Below, piece after piece: positions 44,831 through 54,107 of a stretch of DNA of 64,000 nucleotides. A program made the position numbers and the translations under genes. Within the stretch, counting starts at the first letter, position 1. Each line of letters opens with the position of its first letter. This stretch comes from Oscillospiraceae bacterium (lineage in GTDB: Bacteria; Bacillota; Clostridia; Oscillospirales; Ruminococcaceae): the NCBI GenBank assembly GCA_017461565.1, contig JAFTXQ010000004.1, forward strand, positions 1-64,000, written 5' to 3'. The notes under the pieces are model-generated. The model did no database searches and had not been told where the DNA came from. It was given only the letters and a program-made list of their open reading frames with translations.

Positions 44831-45787
44831 ATGTACAATATAGGAATAGATCTCGGCGGCACCAATATAAAGGTCGGCGTCGTTGACGAAAACTACAATA
44901 TCGTATCCAAGGCTACCGCAAAGACAAATCTCCCCCGTCCCGCAGAGGAGATCGCTGACGCTATCGTTGAAACGGTATGGACTGCCCTCACAGAGGCAAA
45001 GATCACTATCGGCGAGGTAAACAGCATCGGTATCGGTACTCCCGGCGTTGCAAACCGCAACAGCGGTATCGTTCTTTACTCCTGCAACCTCGGCTTCAAC
45101 AACACCGATCTTCGTGCGCTCATCCAGAAAAAGCTGAACAAGGATATCTACGTTGAAAACGACGCAAATGCAGCCGCTTTCGGCGAGGTGCTCAACGGCG
45201 CAGGCAAGGGCTACAAGGATGTGGTCGTAGTGACCCTCGGCACAGGCGTAGGCGGTGGTATCATCATCGACGGCAAGATCTACACAGGCTTCAACTTCTG
45301 TGGTGCAGAGCTTGGCCACACCGTCATCAGCTATGGTGGCAGACAGTGCGGCTGCGGCAGAAAGGGCTGCTTCGAGGCTTACTCCTCCGCTACTGCTCTC
45401 ATCAACATGACCAAGGAGGCCATGGAAGAGAACAAGGACAGCAAGATGTGGGAGATCTGCGGCGGCGATATCAACAACGTTGACGGCAAAACAGCCTTTG
45501 ACGGCTGGAGAGAGGGCGACAAATCCGCCTGTGATGTGGTCGATATGTACATCAATTATCTCGGCTGCGGTCTTACAAACATCGTAAATACATTCCAGCC
45601 CGAGGTGCTGCTTATCGGCGGCGGTATCTGCAAGGAAGGCGAGAACCTCACAAAGCCGCTTAACGAATTCATAAAGCGTGAAAGCTACTGCATAGATCCC
45701 ACACGTTCCACAAAGCTTGATATCGCAAAGCTTGGAAACGATGCGGGCATCATCGGTGCAGCTTATCTCTACACACTGGCTGACTGA
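44831..45787 (+). CDS. glcK: ROK-family glucokinase
   Basis: ATP-dependent phosphorylation of glucose in the cytoplasm. 318 residues with the phosphate-binding motif GIDLGGTNIKVGVVD, the sugar-binding ENDANAAAFGE (catalytic Asp), TLGTGVGGGIIIDG, GAELGHT and the ROK zinc motif CGCGRKGC. AAAGGA precedes the ATG. Other ROK kinases act on different hexoses, but the sequence and its place after hprK favour glucose. GlcK is the normal route where glucose enters through ABC transporters. Confidence 0.93.
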   Translation: MYNIGIDLGGTNIKVGVVDENYNIVSKATAKTNLPRPAEEIADAIVETVWTALTEAKITIGEVNSIGIGTPGVANRNSGIVLYSCNLGFNNTDLRALIQKKLNKDIYVENDANAAAFGEVLNGAGKGYKDVVVVTLGTGVGGGIIIDGKIYTGFNFCGAELGHTVISYGGRQCGCGRKGCFEAYSSATALINMTKEAMEENKDSKMWEICGGDINNVDGKTAFDGWREGDKSACDVVDMYINYLGCGLTNIVNTFQPEVLLIGGGICKEGENLTKPLNEFIKRESYCIDPTRSTKLDIAKLGNDAGIIGAAYLYTLAD

Positions 45788-45857
45788 TCCCGATATTAAG
45801 GGGACACGGCTTTCCGTGTCCCTGTTTTTTATCAAATACTATTCGGAGGAAATCACT

Positions 45858-46760
45858 TTGGATTATTCTTCTCTCATCGAGCTTTGCCGTAAAATCGGTA
45901 TACACTACAAGGAAAACGAACCACTGGCAGATTACACTACTATGAAGATAGGCGGCAACTGCGATATCCTCGTCTGCCCCAAGGACGAGGACACCCTGGC
46001 CAAGGTGGTAAAATTCTGCTGCAAGGAGAATATCCCGTTCTTCGTACTTGGCAGAGGAAGCAACGTTCTGGCAAGCGGTAAGGGATACCACGGTTGTATA
46101 ATATACCTTTCGGGAGCAGTAGGTCATATCGATATCGACGGCGATACCATAACTGCCTCATCGGGAGCAAGCCTTGTTACAGTGTGCAGATGTGCACTGG
46201 AGCATTCGCTCACGGGTCTTGAGTTTGCTTACGGCATCCCTGGATCCATGGGCGGAGCGCTGTATATGAACGCAGGCGCCTATGGAGGCGAAATGAAAGA
46301 TGTTGTGATCTCCTGCCGCTACATTGACGAAAACGGCGAGCTATGCGAGATGTCCGCAGAGGATATGCAGCTCTCCTACCGACACAGCTTTTTCACAGGG
46401 AAAAAGTGCGTCATCACCTCAGTCACCATGCAGCTCAGAAAGGGCGAAAAGGATGAGATAAAGGCAAAAATGGAAGAGCTTATGGAAAAGCGGCGTTCCA
46501 AGCAGCCGCTGGAATTCCCAAGCTGCGGAAGCACCTTCAAGCGCCCTGAGGGTTACTTTGCGGCGGCTCTTATTGAGGAGTGCGGCTTAAAGGGATACTC
46601 TGTTGGCGGCGCTCAGGTAAGTGAAAAGCACAGCGGCTTTGTTATCAACCGAAACAACGCAAGCTTTGATGACGTTATTGATCTTGTACAACACATCAAG
46701 AATACTGTGCGCCAACAAAAAGGTATAGAGCTTGAATGCGAGATGCTTATATTAGAGTGA
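45858..46760 (+). CDS. murB: UDP-N-acetylenolpyruvoylglucosamine reductase
   Basis: FAD enzyme that completes UDP-N-acetylmuramate synthesis for the cell wall. 300 residues starting at TTG 45858, 7 bases after GGAGGA; the ATG far upstream lies inside glcK. FAD-domain motifs: YTTMKIGGNCDILVCP, LGRGSNVLASG, GIPGSMGGALYMNAGAYGGE. The catalytic Ser is in FPSCGSTFKRPEG, and the C-terminal GLKGYSVGGAQVSEKHSGFV marks a type II MurB. In many Firmicutes murB lies beside rapZ and whiA as here. Confidence 0.96.
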   Translation: MDYSSLIELCRKIGIHYKENEPLADYTTMKIGGNCDILVCPKDEDTLAKVVKFCCKENIPFFVLGRGSNVLASGKGYHGCIIYLSGAVGHIDIDGDTITASSGASLVTVCRCALEHSLTGLEFAYGIPGSMGGALYMNAGAYGGEMKDVVISCRYIDENGELCEMSAEDMQLSYRHSFFTGKKCVITSVTMQLRKGEKDEIKAKMEELMEKRRSKQPLEFPSCGSTFKRPEGYFAAALIEECGLKGYSVGGAQVSEKHSGFVINRNNASFDDVIDLVQHIKNTVRQQKGIELECEMLILE

Positions 46761-46794
46761 TATAGGGAGACGAAGGATTTAAAAAGGAGATATT

Positions 46795-47652
46795 ATGGAA
46801 TTTGTGATCGTAACGGGTCTTTCAGGCTCGGGCAAATCCTCCGCCGTAAAGGTACTGGAGGATATAGGTTATTTCTGTATCGACAATATGCCGCCGCAGC
46901 TCATCCCCGATTTTGCTGCGATATGCCATGACAATGAGGATATCTCAAAAATCGCTATCGTCACCGACATCCGTGGAGGTGCCCTGTTTTTCAAGCTGGG
47001 CGACAGCATAACACAGCTGCATATACGTGGAATAAACGTCAAAGTGCTGTTCCTTGAGGCTTCCCGTGAGGTGCTGATAAACCGCTACAAGGAGACGAGG
47101 CGCAAGCACCCGCTAGACGAAGCTTCAGGCGGAGATATCGCAAAGGCTATCGACGCCGAGATAGAACTGCTTGGACGTATCCGAGAAAATGCGGATTATA
47201 TCGTGGATTCCTCACTGCTCAGCACAGGACAGCTGAAAGAACAGATAGCCGGACTGTTTCTTGAAAAAGCATCCGACGGCATGATGGTGAGTTGTATGAG
47301 CTTCGGCTTTAAATACGGCGCTCCCGGTGAGGCTGACCTTGTTTTCGATGTGCGCTGCCTGCCAAATCCATTCTACATCCCCGAGCTCAAGGAAAAAACA
47401 GGTCTCGACAAGGAAGTACAGGACTATGTGATGAGTCACGAGCAGTCCATAACGCTAAGGGACAAGCTGTTTGACCTTATCAGCTTCCTTATCCCTCACT
47501 ATGTAACAGAGGGCAAGAGCCGCCTTGTTATCGCTTTCGGCTGCACAGGCGGAAAGCATCGCAGCGTTACATTTGCCGAGCAGACTGCGGCGTATCTCCG
47601 CAGCAAGGAGCTTAAGGTAAGGATTCTCCACAGGGACGCAAAAAAGAAGTAG
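46795..47652 (+). CDS. rapZ: RapZ-type nucleotide-binding protein (YvcJ)
   Basis: 285 residues. P-loop at the N-terminus, VTGLSGSGKSSAVKVLEDIGY, then the family-specific FCIDNMPPQLIP. The C-terminal domain has FGFKYGAPGEADLVFDVRCLPNPFY and the anion-binding IAFGCTGGKHRSV. In E. coli RapZ senses glucosamine-6-phosphate and steers GlmZ decay; in Firmicutes YvcJ binds nucleotides and its target is less clear. The ATG follows AAGGAG. The gene usually found between rapZ and whiA (glmR/yvcK) is missing here. Confidence 0.95.
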   Translation: MEFVIVTGLSGSGKSSAVKVLEDIGYFCIDNMPPQLIPDFAAICHDNEDISKIAIVTDIRGGALFFKLGDSITQLHIRGINVKVLFLEASREVLINRYKETRRKHPLDEASGGDIAKAIDAEIELLGRIRENADYIVDSSLLSTGQLKEQIAGLFLEKASDGMMVSCMSFGFKYGAPGEADLVFDVRCLPNPFYIPELKEKTGLDKEVQDYVMSHEQSITLRDKLFDLISFLIPHYVTEGKSRLVIAFGCTGGKHRSVTFAEQTAAYLRSKELKVRILHRDAKKK

Positions 47653-47662
47653 CGAGGAAGCC

Positions 47663-48607
47663 ATGTCATTCTCTTCTGATATAAAAAAAGAATTGTGCGT
47701 GGTAAAGGATATGCCTCAAAGCGAGATGTCCGCTATGCTTTACGGAATATTCTATGCGTCACGCATAACCAACGGTATGCCGTTGGTGCAGACCGAAAAA
47801 ATGTATCTTCTCAACGCTGTCAGAACTCTCTGTGACGAGGTGTTCCCCGCCGTAAAACACGAAACAGTACGTCTTGTCAAAAACAGCGGCTCACTTTATA
47901 CCTTTCGCATCAAAGACGGATACAACATGATAGCAGAAAGCTATGGTGATTTTTCACGCATAAACGCCTCTGTTATCTCAGGAAATGACGATCTCAGCGG
48001 CGCATTTCTTCGTGGAATATTCGCAGCCTGTGGCTCAGTGACTGATCCCAACAAAGAATATCACCTTGAAATAGTCCTCCCGGACAGGGAAAGAGCAGAA
48101 GCGCTTTACGCCTTTATCAACGAACACGGAATGGGCATAAAGACTACCGTCCGCACACGAAGAAGCAGAGTTATCGACGAAAACGGAGAGGTCCACTCTA
48201 TCGGCAGCCTTGTGCTTTACGCAAAGGAAAGCGAGCTTATTGAAGACTTTCTGACCTACATAGGCGCTGGAAACCACTCGATGGAGATAATGCAGGTAAA
48301 GATCATGAAGGATTTCCGCAACCGTGTCAACCGCTCGGTAAACTGCGAGAGCGCAAATCTTGACAAGACCGTTGCCGCAGCAGGAAAAAGCGTAGAGGAC
48401 ATCGAATACATCTACAACACTAAGGGCGCAGAATGGCTCTCCGAGGAGCTTCGTGAAACGGCGGAGCTTCGCATCGAGTACCCCGAAATGCCGCTTTCCG
48501 AGCTGTGCCAGCAGTTCAGGAAACCAATAAGCCGCAGCGGACTCAACCACAGGCTGAAAAAGCTGTCAAAGCTTGCTGACGAACTAAGAAATAATACTCC
48601 ACAATAA
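47663..48607 (+). CDS. whiA: DNA-binding protein WhiA
   Basis: 314 residues. N-terminal degenerate LAGLIDADG homing-endonuclease-like fold (about 1-215, MSFSSDIKKELC at the start, GAFLRGIFAACGSVTDP in the middle) and a C-terminal helix-turn-helix (about 225-310, with MPLSELCQQFRKPISRSGLNHRLKKL). WhiA controls sporulation genes in Streptomyces and affects division and chromosome segregation in Bacillus. It begins 10 bases after rapZ with GAGGA as ribosome site and closes the hprK run. Confidence 0.95.
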   Translation: MSFSSDIKKELCVVKDMPQSEMSAMLYGIFYASRITNGMPLVQTEKMYLLNAVRTLCDEVFPAVKHETVRLVKNSGSLYTFRIKDGYNMIAESYGDFSRINASVISGNDDLSGAFLRGIFAACGSVTDPNKEYHLEIVLPDRERAEALYAFINEHGMGIKTTVRTRRSRVIDENGEVHSIGSLVLYAKESELIEDFLTYIGAGNHSMEIMQVKIMKDFRNRVNRSVNCESANLDKTVAAAGKSVEDIEYIYNTKGAEWLSEELRETAELRIEYPEMPLSELCQQFRKPISRSGLNHRLKKLSKLADELRNNTPQ

Positions 48608-48612
48608 ACAAT

Positions 48613-48650
48613 ACGACCTCGGAATACATCTTCCGAGGTCGTAATTTTTG
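48613..48650 (+). terminator. Terminator after whiA
   Basis: Perfect 11-bp stem acgacctcgga / tccgaggtcgt with an 8-base loop, followed by AATTTTT. It also sits just past the end of the converging MoxR gene. Confidence 0.9.
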
Positions 48651-48656
48651 TCACTA

Positions 48657-49574
48657 TCAAACGGGAACGACAGTGTCATTCAGTATTTTAATAACAAGCT
48701 GCTCGGGAGTGTTGAACATCTGCTGTCCCGAAGCAAGTATTATCCTGTGCGCAAGAACAGGCACTGCCACCGCCTTTACATCATCGGGCGTCACATAGGT
48801 TCGGTCGTTCATCAGTGCCATAGCCTGCGCCGCCTTGTACAGCGCAATAGACGCACGTGGACTTGCTCCCAGCTTTACTATCTGCGGATTGTTTCGTGTG
48901 GCGGCAACTATAGAAAGGATATAAGCCTTTACCTGCTCTGTGACAGACACATTCTTTACCGCCGCACGTAGCGACATAAGCTCCTCCAGCGACATCACCG
49001 CCGAGACCTCGGCGGTCTGCGGCATTATATCAAGCATCGCCATCTCCGCTGCACGGTCGGGATAGCCCACGGAAAGGCGCATCAGAAAACGGTCAAGCTG
49101 CGCCTCAGGGAGATGATATGTACCATAGGTCTCTATCGGATTCTGTGTCGCAAGGGTCATAAAAGGTACAGGAAGCTTATGAGTGATACCATCCACGCTT
49201 ATCTGCTTTTCCTCCATCGCCTCCAGCAGCGCAGACTGCACCTTGGGCGAGGTGCGGTTTATCTCGTCCGCCAGCAAAAAATTGCACATAGCCGCACCGG
49301 GACGATACTCGCTCTTGCCTGTATTGATATCGATGGAAGTATAGCCGATAACATCCGACGGCATGAGGTCCGGCGTGAACTGTATACGGCTGAAGCTGCC
49401 CGAAACACTCTTTGCAAGAGTCTCCGTAAGCAGCGTCTTGCCTACACCGGGGACATCCTCAATGAGAACGTGACCCTCAGCCAGCATGGCGCAGATAACA
49501 CGCTCGATAACATATCGCTTGCCGAGGATGACTTTTTCTATGTTTGAAATGAGTTGTTCGATCTTTGCGTTCAT
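48657..49574 (-). CDS. MoxR-family AAA+ ATPase
   Basis: 305 residues from ATG 49574 (AGAGG 6 bases upstream). Walker A EDVPGVGKTLL, Walker B NFLLADEINRTSPKVQSALLEAM, sensor 1 TLATQNPIE, and sensor 2 GASPRASIALYKAAQAMAL. MoxR ATPases act as chaperones that mature or insert metal into other proteins, typically with a DUF58/VWA partner encoded alongside. No DUF58 gene is present here; instead a four-helix membrane protein is encoded just upstream, with its stop 1 base from this ATG. Confidence 0.94.
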   Translation of the reverse strand: MNAKIEQLISNIEKVILGKRYVIERVICAMLAEGHVLIEDVPGVGKTLLTETLAKSVSGSFSRIQFTPDLMPSDVIGYTSIDINTGKSEYRPGAAMCNFLLADEINRTSPKVQSALLEAMEEKQISVDGITHKLPVPFMTLATQNPIETYGTYHLPEAQLDRFLMRLSVGYPDRAAEMAMLDIMPQTAEVSAVMSLEELMSLRAAVKNVSVTEQVKAYILSIVAATRNNPQIVKLGASPRASIALYKAAQAMALMNDRTYVTPDDVKAVAVPVLAHRIILASGQQMFNTPEQLVIKILNDTVVPV

Positions 49575-49575
49575 A

Positions 49576-50046
49576 TTATACCTCTGTTTTTTCATCCGAT
49601 ATTTGCTCACAGGTGCTTTTCGGTTTAAACTTGTCAGGTGGCAATGTACGATACGCCCAGCCTGCCACAGCAGAAAATACCGCCACGCCTGCACCAACAA
49701 GTCCGATCCAGAGAACCGCAACACCTCCCAGTGAATGTGATTTTACTGCAATATTAATAAGCACGCCATAAACCACTATGATACCAATGATAGGCAATAT
49801 CTGTGCAAATGCAGAATAAACACGTGTGCCCATTACAAGACGCCAAAGTATTGCGCTGCGACAGTACCGATGTACCCTTCCGAAACAGACAAAAAGAAAT
49901 ACGCCAATCACGATAGGCAACAGCATCGCCAATTGAAAAATGGGAAGCGACAGGCCCCAGGTTGCTACTATCACCCCTGCTACCGCAGCAAACACCTCAG
50001 TGAAAAAACCTATGCAGATATATCCGAAATATTCCAAACCTTTCAT
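49576..50046 (-). CDS. Four-helix membrane protein preceding the MoxR ATPase
   Basis: 156 residues from ATG 50046, which follows GAGGT; an earlier ATG at 50073 lacks a ribosome site. Four hydrophobic helices (about 10-30, 35-55, 80-105, 110-133) and a polar, charged C-terminal tail (PPDKFKPKSTCEQISDEKTEV). No family recognised. Its stop codon lies 1 base before the MoxR start, so the two are translated together and probably act together. Confidence 0.78.
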   Translation of the reverse strand: MKGLEYFGYICIGFFTEVFAAVAGVIVATWGLSLPIFQLAMLLPIVIGVFLFVCFGRVHRYCRSAILWRLVMGTRVYSAFAQILPIIGIIVVYGVLINIAVKSHSLGGVAVLWIGLVGAGVAVFSAVAGWAYRTLPPDKFKPKSTCEQISDEKTEV

Positions 50047-50060
50047 AAATACCTCACAGC

Positions 50061-50089
50061 AAAAACGGCGCAACTAAAAAGCTGCGCCG
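50061..50089 (-). terminator. Terminator of the MsmK-like gene
   Basis: Stem cggcgca / tgcgccg (50066-50072 and 50083-50089) with a 10-base loop, followed on the minus strand by TTTTT, shortly after the stop at 50104. Confidence 0.8.
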
Positions 50090-50103
50090 CAGTTTAAGCG
50101 ATA

Positions 50104-51249
50104 TTAGCCGAGGAGGGAGTGCTCATCGGAAGCATCGAACAGGTGGATCTTGTTGGGATCCAGAGCGAGCTTAACAACATCCTGAGGACGAGCTGTGCAT
50201 CTGGGAGATACACGTGCTGTCATGGGGATACCCTCGCATGTGAGGTACAGATATGTCTCAGCACCGAGCATTTCGGTTACGTCAACAGTAGCCTCGATGA
50301 TACCATTGTTCTTAGCGTTGGAGATGAACATCTCTTCGTCGTGGATGTTCTCGGGACGGATACCAAGGATAACATCCTTGTCAACGTAGTACTTGAGAGC
50401 CTCGTTGTCAGCCTTAGCAGCGGGAAGCTCAACATAGAACTTACGGCCTCTGGATGTCTTGGTGTCCTCGGAACCGAACTCTACAACGTACTTGCCCTCT
50501 CTGTTGAGGAGCTTAGCGTTGATGAAGTTCATCTGGGGAGAACCGATGAAGCCTGCAACGAACTTGTTAACAGGGTTCTCATAGAGGTTGATAGGAGAAT
50601 CGATCTGCTGGATGTAACCATCCTTCATAACTACGATTCTGTCACCCATTGTCATAGCCTCTGTCTGGTCATGTGTTACGTAGATAAATGTAGTACCCAG
50701 CTTCTTGTGGAGCTTGGAGAGCTCAGTTCTCATCTGTGCACGCAGCTTAGCGTCCAAGTTGGAAAGAGGCTCGTCAAGCAGGAATACCTGAGGATCACGA
50801 ACGATAGCACGACCGAGCGCTACACGCTGTCTCTGACCACCGGAGAGAGCCTTGGGCTTTCTGTCGAGCAGATGAGCGATGTCGAGGATCTTAGCAGCCT
50901 CTTCAACCAGCTTCTTGATCTCATCCTTGGGAACCTTACGGAGCTTAAGGCCGAATGCCATGTTATCAAATACTGTCATATGAGGATACAGAGCGTAGTT
51001 CTGGAATACCATTGCGATATCTCTGTCCTTGGGAGCAACGTCGTTTACGAGACGGTCGCCGATGAACAGCTCACCCTCGGAGATCTCTTCGAGACCTGCG
51101 ATCATACGGAGAGTTGTGGACTTACCGCAACCGGAAGGACCTACGAGTACGATAAACTCCTTGTCCTTGATATTCATTGTGAAGTCGGAAACGGCTACAA
51201 CGCCGCCGGGGTAACGCTTGTATATGCCTCTGAGTGATAAGCTTGCCAT
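50104..51249 (-). CDS. msmK: Sugar ABC transporter ATP-binding protein, MsmK/UgpC type
   Basis: Energises carbohydrate importers; in Firmicutes one such ATPase often serves many transporters. 381 residues from ATG 51249 (AGGAGG upstream). Walker [15 protein letters not shown], signature [14 protein letters not shown], Walker [13 protein letters not shown] and switch His [10 protein letters not shown] are intact. The C-terminal regulatory MOP/TOBE domain (about 240-381) is present. No permease or solute-binding gene is adjacent, fitting the role of a shared, orphan ATPase. Codon use is strongly biased, suggesting high expression. Confidence 0.95.
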   Translation of the reverse strand: MASLSLRGIYKRYPGGVVAVSDFTMNIKDKEFIVLVGPSGCGKSTTLRMIAGLEEISEGELFIGDRLVNDVAPKDRDIAMVFQNYALYPHMTVFDNMAFGLKLRKVPKDEIKKLVEEAAKILDIAHLLDRKPKALSGGQRQRVALGRAIVRDPQVFLLDEPLSNLDAKLRAQMRTELSKLHKKLGTTFIYVTHDQTEAMTMGDRIVVMKDGYIQQIDSPINLYENPVNKFVAGFIGSPQMNFINAKLLNREGKYVVEFGSEDTKTSRGRKFYVELPAAKADNEALKYYVDKDVILGIRPENIHDEEMFISNAKNNGIIEATVDVTEMLGAETYLYLTCEGIPMTARVSPRCTARPQDVVKLALDPNKIHLFDASDEHSLLG

Positions 51250-51665
51250 TTTAAGTATGACCTCCTGATGTACAATTTTTTTCGAGCCTGACATCGGGAA
51301 GCCGACATCAGAATCTAAGCCATTTGGCGCTAATAATATAATACCAAAATAAAGCACAAAATAAAAGAGCCTAACTCAACAAATATTTTTTGCGGTGTTT
51401 ATATAATTTCACCAACAGAAACAAAAATGCCCTGTTTTTTATACGCTGTGATAGTGTAATTGCACAAAAAAACACCTTTTTTGTGCTGATTCAGAAAAAT
51501 GCTCTGAAATTTTCGGCTAATATAACAAAACAATTCAAGAGTTTTTGTGCATAACCTCACAATATATTGGGTATAACACCAAGTCTGTGACGCATATAAT
51601 CTGTCAAAAGGACAAACCGAGGCAATTAATGTGTTTGTTTTGTGAAAACTGAGGAGGGAACATAT
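51250..51665. other. Divergent AT-rich intergenic region
   Basis: 416 bases between the divergent msmK-like and DUF4830 genes. It holds AGGAGG for msmK near 51270 and GAGGAGGG for the DUF4830 gene near 51650. Several AT-rich -10-like blocks (for example near 51335 and 51590) lack convincing -35 partners. No inverted repeat or small ORF with a ribosome site was seen. Confidence 0.5.
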
Positions 51666-52127
51666 ATGTCATCTAAAAACACCCGAAGCGGCGGATGTCT
51701 TATAGCAGGTGCGATACTGCTGATTGCCGCAGCAATATGGGGACTGGTGCGGCTATCAGGTGGGAGCGACGCCATACAGGGCGCTACCAACGAGCAGCGT
51801 ATCTCATTTATAAATCAATGCGGCTGGGAGACCGGTATAACCCACTGCGAGCTTACCGAGGTACGTATACCTGTGAATTTTGACGAAGTCTACGAAGAAT
51901 ACAATGAGCTTCAGATTATACAGGGTTTCGATCTAAGACCCTATCGGGCGCACTCGGTAAAAAAATATACATATAATATAAGCAACTATATCAGCGAAGG
52001 AAGTTCTTCCGCCTTGCCTGACATCTATGCAAATCTTCTGGTAGAGGATGGTGAGATAATCGGAGCTGACATCTCCTCGGGCGAGGCAGGCGGAATGGTT
52101 ACGGTACTGAAGCACGAAGAAGATTGA
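51666..52127 (+). CDS. DUF4830-domain membrane-anchored protein
   Basis: 153 residues from ATG 51666, preceded by GAGGAGGG; an earlier ATG at 51642 lacks one. One N-terminal transmembrane helix (about 11-33) and an outside domain whose core EVRIPVNFDEVYEEYNELQ and GFDLRPYRAHSVKKYTYNI match DUF4830, a family common in Ruminococcaceae with no known function. It ends just before the promoter of the transglutaminase gene. Confidence 0.82.
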   Translation: MSSKNTRSGGCLIAGAILLIAAAIWGLVRLSGGSDAIQGATNEQRISFINQCGWETGITHCELTEVRIPVNFDEVYEEYNELQIIQGFDLRPYRAHSVKKYTYNISNYISEGSSSALPDIYANLLVEDGEIIGADISSGEAGGMVTVLKHEED

Positions 52128-52152
52128 CATATCGTGTTTTTCGCAGTAAAAT
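52124..52152 (+). promoter_or_regulatory. Promoter of the transglutaminase-like gene
   Basis: TTGACA (52124-52129), 17-base spacer, TAAAAT (52147-52152), 30 bases before the ATG; the -35 overlaps the end of the DUF4830 gene. Confidence 0.65.
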
Positions 52153-52181
52153 AGATATACTATAATACTGCGGAGGCAGAT

Positions 52182-53345
52182 ATGATGAAACGCACGTTGC
52201 TTATTGTTATCTTTCTTATTATCGCTGTACTTGCAGCAACGATAATAGCCCTGCTGTTCAGGCCAAACGATGATGTGCCCGAGTTCAGCTATCCTGACAA
52301 AATAGACGCATCCTTATTTTATCCGTCACAAAACGATACATCCATTTCAACAGCTGAAACAAGCACAACCGCTGACTCCTCCGGAGATGAAAGCGAGCTT
52401 AGCTTTGAAAGCACCGAAACACCCGAAAAAGCTCAAAATGAAGCTGTTCTCACATCCAATGATCCGCTGCATTGCTTCAGACTGTCGACATTTGAGAATA
52501 CTGTTTTTATAAGTGGTACTTATATCAGTGATAACGTTACCCATATTGAGATCGACGGCAATGAATTTATACCCCATCACAACGGATATGAGCTTTCTGC
52601 CGAAATTAAATTCTCTGCCGAGAACGGATTTTATCCGCTGAAAATACACCTTGAAAACGGAGGCTATCTCGGTTATCGCATAAGATCAGAGAACAAAAGC
52701 CTTTCGATAGTATCCTGCCCTGATATCGTCGAACAAAACAGGCTTGCGGCCGATGCGCCTCTTATTATTCCCGAAAGCGCAGTGCAGGATTATATCGTCA
52801 CCGGCGGAACACAACAGGAGATCACAGATCAACTGAACGAGATACGCCACATTTCCGACAATATCTGCGATGGCATTTCGGATGACTACGATAAAGCACG
52901 TGCACTAGCGGCATGGGTATCCGTAAATTACTACTACGACTATAAAGCACGTGATAACGGCGTAACGACCGAAACCTTGTCCATCGCACGCACGCTGGAG
53001 CTGAAGCGTTCTGTCTGTGGAGGTTACGCAAATCTTTATGCGGCGCTGTGCCAGGCGCAGGGCATAGAATGTCATATCATACAGGGCACGGTCGTGCAAA
53101 ACGGATTCACCTTTGCCGAGGAGCATGAAGGCTCTCCAAGCCACGAATGGAACCTTGTGATAATCGATGGTCGCCACATCTGGGTGGATACCCTCTGGAA
53201 CACAAGCAACACCTATACCGCACGCAAAGGTTACTCGGACGGAGCTGTAAAACAACAATATTTCGATATCACAGACGAGATACTGGCTCTCAATCACAAA
53301 GCAGCACGCTGCGAAATAAGAGATTTCTTTGCTGCGACACGATAA
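52182..53345 (+). CDS. Membrane-anchored transglutaminase-like protein
   Basis: 387 residues. One N-terminal transmembrane helix (about 4-27), a Ser/Thr/Glu-rich linker, a beta-sandwich-like segment (about 90-170) and a transglutaminase/protease-like domain (about 225-345). The catalytic triad is visible: Cys in RSVCGGYANLYAALC, His in PSHEWNLVII and Asp in IWVDTLWN. Such proteins act outside the cell, often as cysteine peptidases or crosslinkers; the substrate is unknown. GGAGG precedes the ATG pair; I use the first. Confidence 0.9.
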   Translation: MMKRTLLIVIFLIIAVLAATIIALLFRPNDDVPEFSYPDKIDASLFYPSQNDTSISTAETSTTADSSGDESELSFESTETPEKAQNEAVLTSNDPLHCFRLSTFENTVFISGTYISDNVTHIEIDGNEFIPHHNGYELSAEIKFSAENGFYPLKIHLENGGYLGYRIRSENKSLSIVSCPDIVEQNRLAADAPLIIPESAVQDYIVTGGTQQEITDQLNEIRHISDNICDGISDDYDKARALAAWVSVNYYYDYKARDNGVTTETLSIARTLELKRSVCGGYANLYAALCQAQGIECHIIQGTVVQNGFTFAEEHEGSPSHEWNLVIIDGRHIWVDTLWNTSNTYTARKGYSDGAVKQQYFDITDEILALNHKAARCEIRDFFAATR

Positions 53346-53411
53346 GTCCGTATGATAAGCAGATCAAAATACCTTCAATACCCATCATAATTGTGAAGCG
53401 CTACAAGAAAA

Positions 53412-53450
53412 CGTGACCCGTACAGATCATAAGGGTCACGTTTCTGTTTT
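53412..53450 (+). terminator. Terminator of the transglutaminase-like gene
   Basis: Stem cgtgaccc / gggtcacg (53412-53419 and 53433-53440) with a 13-base loop, followed by a T-rich tract. Confidence 0.8.
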
Positions 53451-53480
53451 ATTCAGATTTCTCCGATCAATGATTTTGTA

Positions 53481-54104
53481 TCACACTTTGAACTCTGAAA
53501 GCAGCTCGTCAAAAGTAATATGTATTATATTTGCCTTATCTGCGCACTTTCCTGAAATTCCGATATAATAATCTCCATATACATATACCGCTATATCAGG
53601 CAGCAGGGTCGTATCCGCACCACGCAGTCCCTGCGCTATTCCAAGACCTGTCCGTTTAAGAAAAGCTTCCTTCTTTACCCATATCCTTATAAAATCATCT
53701 GCCGAATGTACCGCTTTCATTTCGTTATCGCTGAGTGTGCGCTGCTTCAGGCGCTCGCTCACCTTACGGTCACGCCGTTCGATATCAACTCCGATATCCC
53801 CGTCGCCATCAGAAAATGCCGCACACACCGCACCGTCCGTATGAGAAAGCGAAAACTGCACGCCACCGCCTCTTACATAAGGTTTTCCGTGAGCACCCCT
53901 GCAAAATGCGACCTTTTTCATATCGATGCCCATACGTTTTGCTATTTCAGAACGTACAAGCAGTCCTGCTGTCAGCGACTGCAGCTTAGCCTCGTCCGAA
54001 AGCTTTTTCTTTACTGCCGCTCTTCTCGTGCTGCCTACAAAGGACAGGTATTTTTCTATCTGCGAATAATCTGTACCTTTTGTTTCAATCACATAAATAT
54101 CCAA
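53481..54104 (-). CDS. 4'-phosphopantetheinyl transferase, Sfp type
   Basis: Transfers phosphopantetheine from CoA to carrier-protein Ser residues. 207 residues from TTG 54104 (GGGGGC upstream, start 3 bases after the upstream stop). Motifs: GAHGKPYV, VQFSLSHTDGAVCAA, the Mg-binding IGVDIERRD and WVKKEAFLKRTGLG. The length fits the Sfp group, which usually serves nonribosomal peptide or polyketide carriers. No such synthase is in the window, so its partner is elsewhere or it also serves the fatty-acid carrier protein. Confidence 0.93.
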   Translation of the reverse strand: MDIYVIETKGTDYSQIEKYLSFVGSTRRAAVKKKLSDEAKLQSLTAGLLVRSEIAKRMGIDMKKVAFCRGAHGKPYVRGGGVQFSLSHTDGAVCAAFSDGDGDIGVDIERRDRKVSERLKQRTLSDNEMKAVHSADDFIRIWVKKEAFLKRTGLGIAQGLRGADTTLLPDIAVYVYGDYYIGISGKCADKANIIHITFDELLSEFKV

Positions 54105-54107
54105 ATC

